From Pseudomonadota bacterium (GTDB lineage: Bacteria > Myxococcota > Bradymonadia > UBA4248), in NCBI GenBank assembly GCA_017629415.1, contig JAGBXG010000441.1, forward strand, positions 1 through 8,455: a DNA stretch of 8,455 nucleotides, read 5' to 3'. The notes below the pieces were generated by a model. That model did not search any database. It saw only the letters and a list, made by a program, of their open reading frames with translations, and was not told the DNA's origin. The translations under genes and the position numbers were made by a program. This document shows positions 6,174 through 8,455 of the stretch, in pieces; position 1 is the first letter of the stretch; each line of letters begins with the position of its first letter.

Positions 6174-8455
6174 TCAGTTCACGTCAACGGGGCAAGCGGC
6201 AATGGCCGTGGGAACGGACGCATTGTCATCTTCGATGCACTCATGAATCGTGCCGTAATCGGAGGTTTCCGTAGCATCTGCGGGCAGCACATCGACTTCA
6301 AAAGCGATATTTTGCGGCAATTTAATGTCTGTGATGGTTTCGCCGGTAACGATGTTGGTACCTGTGAAATCCCATTTCAGAGATACGGTTTTAGAACCGC
6401 TCACGGGCACAGCTTCGGTCAACACAGCTTCGCCCAGACGAATCGTGTCTTTATTTTCGCCATATTCGGGAATCGTAAAGACGACGACCATATTTCTGCC
6501 CATGTCTACGGCGCCGTCATTACGCACGGTGGCGGTCAATGTCACATGGGTTGGGCAATCGGTATAATTGACCGTCAAATCGCCGGCTCTGAAGTTCGGG
6601 GCATTGAAGACGCCGCCGGGCTGAACATTCTGGCGATAGTTATTCAGCTTGGAATGCAGCCAGTTGGCCTGCTCGCGCTGCGGCACGGTCCCATCTTCGT
6701 TGATATTGGAAACATGGTACGAATGCTGATTCCAAATTCGGCGTGTGCGTACCCAGTTGTTCAGCGTATCGCGGTAAGCGGTCAAACCGTGGTTATGCAC
6801 CATGACGATTTCGGTTTTACCATCATTATCGACATCGACGACGATGGGATATTCGATGACTGTGCCTGAACTGTTCGAAACACTCCAAAGGACTTCGGCA
6901 TCAGGATATCCGTCGCCGTCTTCATCTATACCTTTACCGGGGCCGGAATAAACGCGGAGTTTGACTTCATCGCGGTAAACGACTTCTGAAACGCCGTCGC
7001 CGTCAAAGTCAAAGACGGTGCTGCCAGTGCGTTCACTGGAAGCATCCTGGGTTTTGGATGCCCAAAGGATGGAGCCGTCATTGCCTTTAAAAACAGTGTA
7101 ATGGGTGCGGCCGGCCACTGCGATATCACGCTGACCATCACCATTAAAGTCTGCCACCGTCGGATTGCCGCCGCCGGCAGCCCCCGGGAACTTGGCTGTC
7201 CATTTCATACGCTGGGACCATGTCGTTTTGCCGCTGCCATCAGTCGTTTTATAGACTTTCCATACATTCACATGCCCCGCACCGACTCGAACGATTTCGG
7301 GCACGAGTTCACCAGGATAACTGGGATCGTTATCATCGGGCAGCATATCGGCCACAGCCGTATAATAACGACTGCAAGTGGCACCGCTGCACCCGGTGGT
7401 GCCGTTCACAATACGTTCACATCTGTTGTTGTAAATATCCTGGCTGATAATCTCCATATTGCCGTCCTGATCGAGATCAGCAACAGCAAACAGATAGGTG
7501 TACCAAGCCCCAAGACGCGGGATAACCGGATTAAATCGGCATGTCCAATCACTCCAGTCTCCCACACCAGGCAGAATCCCCAAAGATGTCACGATATCGG
7601 GATTGCCATCGGCATTGACATCTGCAATCGTCGGATGCACGTCAGTCCAGTAACCATAATCAACGTTACTGGTATCGCCTCCCTGAGAAGCAAAATAAGC
7701 TTCTGTACTGCTATCCTTGACAGCCATCGAACGCATAATCTTCAGCTCATATTTGCCGGCATCATTCTTCACGAGATTGACCATACGAATCGAGCTGCTG
7801 TTCGCCTTAACCGCGTGTGTGCCGATAATGATATCGACGAGCCCGTCTTTGTTGACATCGCCGAGTGCCATATCGTTCAAATTGTTATAGTCAGTTTCCG
7901 GAGATATAGCCGTCAAACTGCCATCTTCGCCGTTCAAAACATGCAACGCACGAGAAACGGGAACCGTCACGACTTCAGGGATGTCATTTTCATTGATAAT
8001 GCCATCTCCATTGTCATCGGTCATATTCGCAACGGTTGCAAAATAGGTCTGAACGCGGCCTTTCGGATCCGGTGTAATTTGAGCCTGCCACTTCACAGTC
8101 GGTGCAAACGTGGCCTTGGGCGGTATATAAACACAGACATTGGGATGCGACGCATCGATACATGACAGGAACGTCGGATCGCAATATTCGTTAAAGCCGC
8201 AGGAGAGGTCATCAGACAGCACACAATCGCCCTTGCGTTCCAGGCATGCATTGAACAAACAGGCTTCTTTGCCATTTTCGCAGCAATATTCTTCGTTGGC
8301 ACCGCAGCGCGTATGGGTTGCCGGATCACAGGCAATCTTACATGTGTTGTCTTCGCAGACATCGCCGACGGCACAGCAAACTTCGTTACAGCGCACATCG
8401 CCTTTGCAGTCTTCTTTGCAACGGCCGTCTTCACAAACTGTCCCGGGATTGCAGC
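6174..8455 (-). CDS. Secreted Cys-rich FG-GAP/CARDB protein, 5' partial
   Basis: The frame stays open to the window edge (TGC AAT CCC onwards), so the GTG at 8396 is internal and the N-terminus, including any signal peptide, is missing. About 759 residues are visible. Residues 1-107 hold 20 cysteines in short spaced repeats (CC-x5-C-x4-C-x3-C type), probably disulfide-bonded. Residues 120-560 hold six FG-GAP/VCBS-like cores, D-x-[ND]-x-D-G, at about 199 (DVNKDG), 278 (DVNADG), 326 (DLDQDG), 435 (DFNGDG), 482 (DFDGDG) and 540 (DVDNDG), as in calcium-binding beta-propellers. Two thrombospondin-3/EF-hand-like loops lie near 146 (DDNGDG) and 510 (DEDGDG). A block with RRIWNQHSYHVSNINEDG at about 571-588 follows. 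A CARDB/Ig-like C-terminal domain covers about 621-724. No LPXTG or MYXO-CTERM sorting tail is present at the C-terminus. Likely role: extracellular or surface adhesion or binding; the ligand is unknown. The stop lies one base before the isomerase start. Confidence 0.88.
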   Translation of the reverse strand, partial: CNPGTVCEDGRCKEDCKGDVRCNEVCCAVGDVCEDNTCKIACDPATHTRCGANEEYCCENGKEACLFNACLERKGDCVLSDDLSCGFNEYCDPTFLSCIDASHPNVCVYIPPKATFAPTVKWQAQITPDPKGRVQTYFATVANMTDDNGDGIINENDIPEVVTVPVSRALHVLNGEDGSLTAISPETDYNNLNDMALGDVNKDGLVDIIIGTHAVKANSSSIRMVNLVKNDAGKYELKIMRSMAVKDSSTEAYFASQGGDTSNVDYGYWTDVHPTIADVNADGNPDIVTSLGILPGVGDWSDWTCRFNPVIPRLGAWYTYLFAVADLDQDGNMEIISQDIYNNRCERIVNGTTGCSGATCSRYYTAVADMLPDDNDPSYPGELVPEIVRVGAGHVNVWKVYKTTDGSGKTTWSQRMKWTAKFPGAAGGGNPTVADFNGDGQRDIAVAGRTHYTVFKGNDGSILWASKTQDASSERTGSTVFDFDGDGVSEVVYRDEVKLRVYSGPGKGIDEDGDGYPDAEVLWSVSNSSGTVIEYPIVVDVDNDGKTEIVMVHNHGLTAYRDTLNNWVRTRRIWNQHSYHVSNINEDGTVPQREQANWLHSKLNNYRQNVQPGGVFNAPNFRAGDLTVNYTDCPTHVTLTATVRNDGAVDMGRNMVVVFTIPEYGENKDTIRLGEAVLTEAVPVSGSKTVSLKWDFTGTNIVTGETITDIKLPQNIAFEVDVLPADATETSDYGTIHECIEDDNASVPTAIAACPVDVN

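Noticed and set aside
7101..8165. Long plus-strand open frame (354 codons) opposite the FG-GAP gene
   Set aside because: It has no ribosome binding site and no family resemblance, and it mirrors the codon pattern of the well-supported minus-strand gene. Similar shadows occur opposite pheS and pheT.
8394..8396. GTG as the true start of the FG-GAP protein
   Set aside because: The frame remains open with the same cysteine repeat pattern to the window edge, so this codon is internal and the gene is truncated by the window.

Overview
The window looks like chromosomal DNA of a Gram-negative bacterium. The best guess is a Myxococcota / Bradymonadota-like (former Deltaproteobacteria) lineage. That guess rests on the large secreted protein at the right end, which joins a cysteine-rich region, FG-GAP/VCBS calcium-binding repeats and a CARDB-like C-terminus, a combination I associate with those groups, and on a type 2 isopentenyl-diphosphate isomerase. 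The ribosomal and synthetase proteins are ordinary bacterial ones and do not settle the phylum. All recognised genes are on the minus strand, so transcription runs from right to left.

Layout in the direction of transcription (high to low coordinates): (1) 8455-6174, a large secreted, cysteine-rich FG-GAP protein whose N-terminus lies outside the window. (2) 6172-5198, type 2 isopentenyl-diphosphate delta-isomerase, whose ATG lies one base after the previous stop codon. (3) A strong stable-RNA-type promoter (about 5203-5152), then two nearly identical tRNA-Val(GAC) genes (5113-5039 and 5033-4962) and an intrinsic terminator (4942-4917). (4) rpmI (L35) and rplT (L20), followed by a second intrinsic terminator (4159-4117). 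(5) A 456-base non-coding stretch (3732-4187) that is GC-rich and full of inverted repeats. (6) pheS and pheT, the two subunits of phenylalanyl-tRNA synthetase. (7) A short tail (1-158) with four copies of a GGGGC-NNN-GCCCC palindrome; a fifth copy lies in the rplT-pheS gap.

Sections 3 to 6 form a translation cluster: two tRNAs, two large-subunit proteins and one synthetase. It resembles the classical infC-rpmI-rplT-pheS-pheT order, but infC is absent and tandem tRNA-Val genes occupy its place. A strong terminator and a structured spacer cut pheST off from rplT. I found no defence system, CRISPR array, insertion sequence or clearly new enzyme system. The least-explained parts are the extragenic palindrome family, the folded GC-rich island upstream of pheS, the paired base-pair inversions between the two tRNA-Val genes, and the coupling of a secreted protein gene to an isoprenoid gene.
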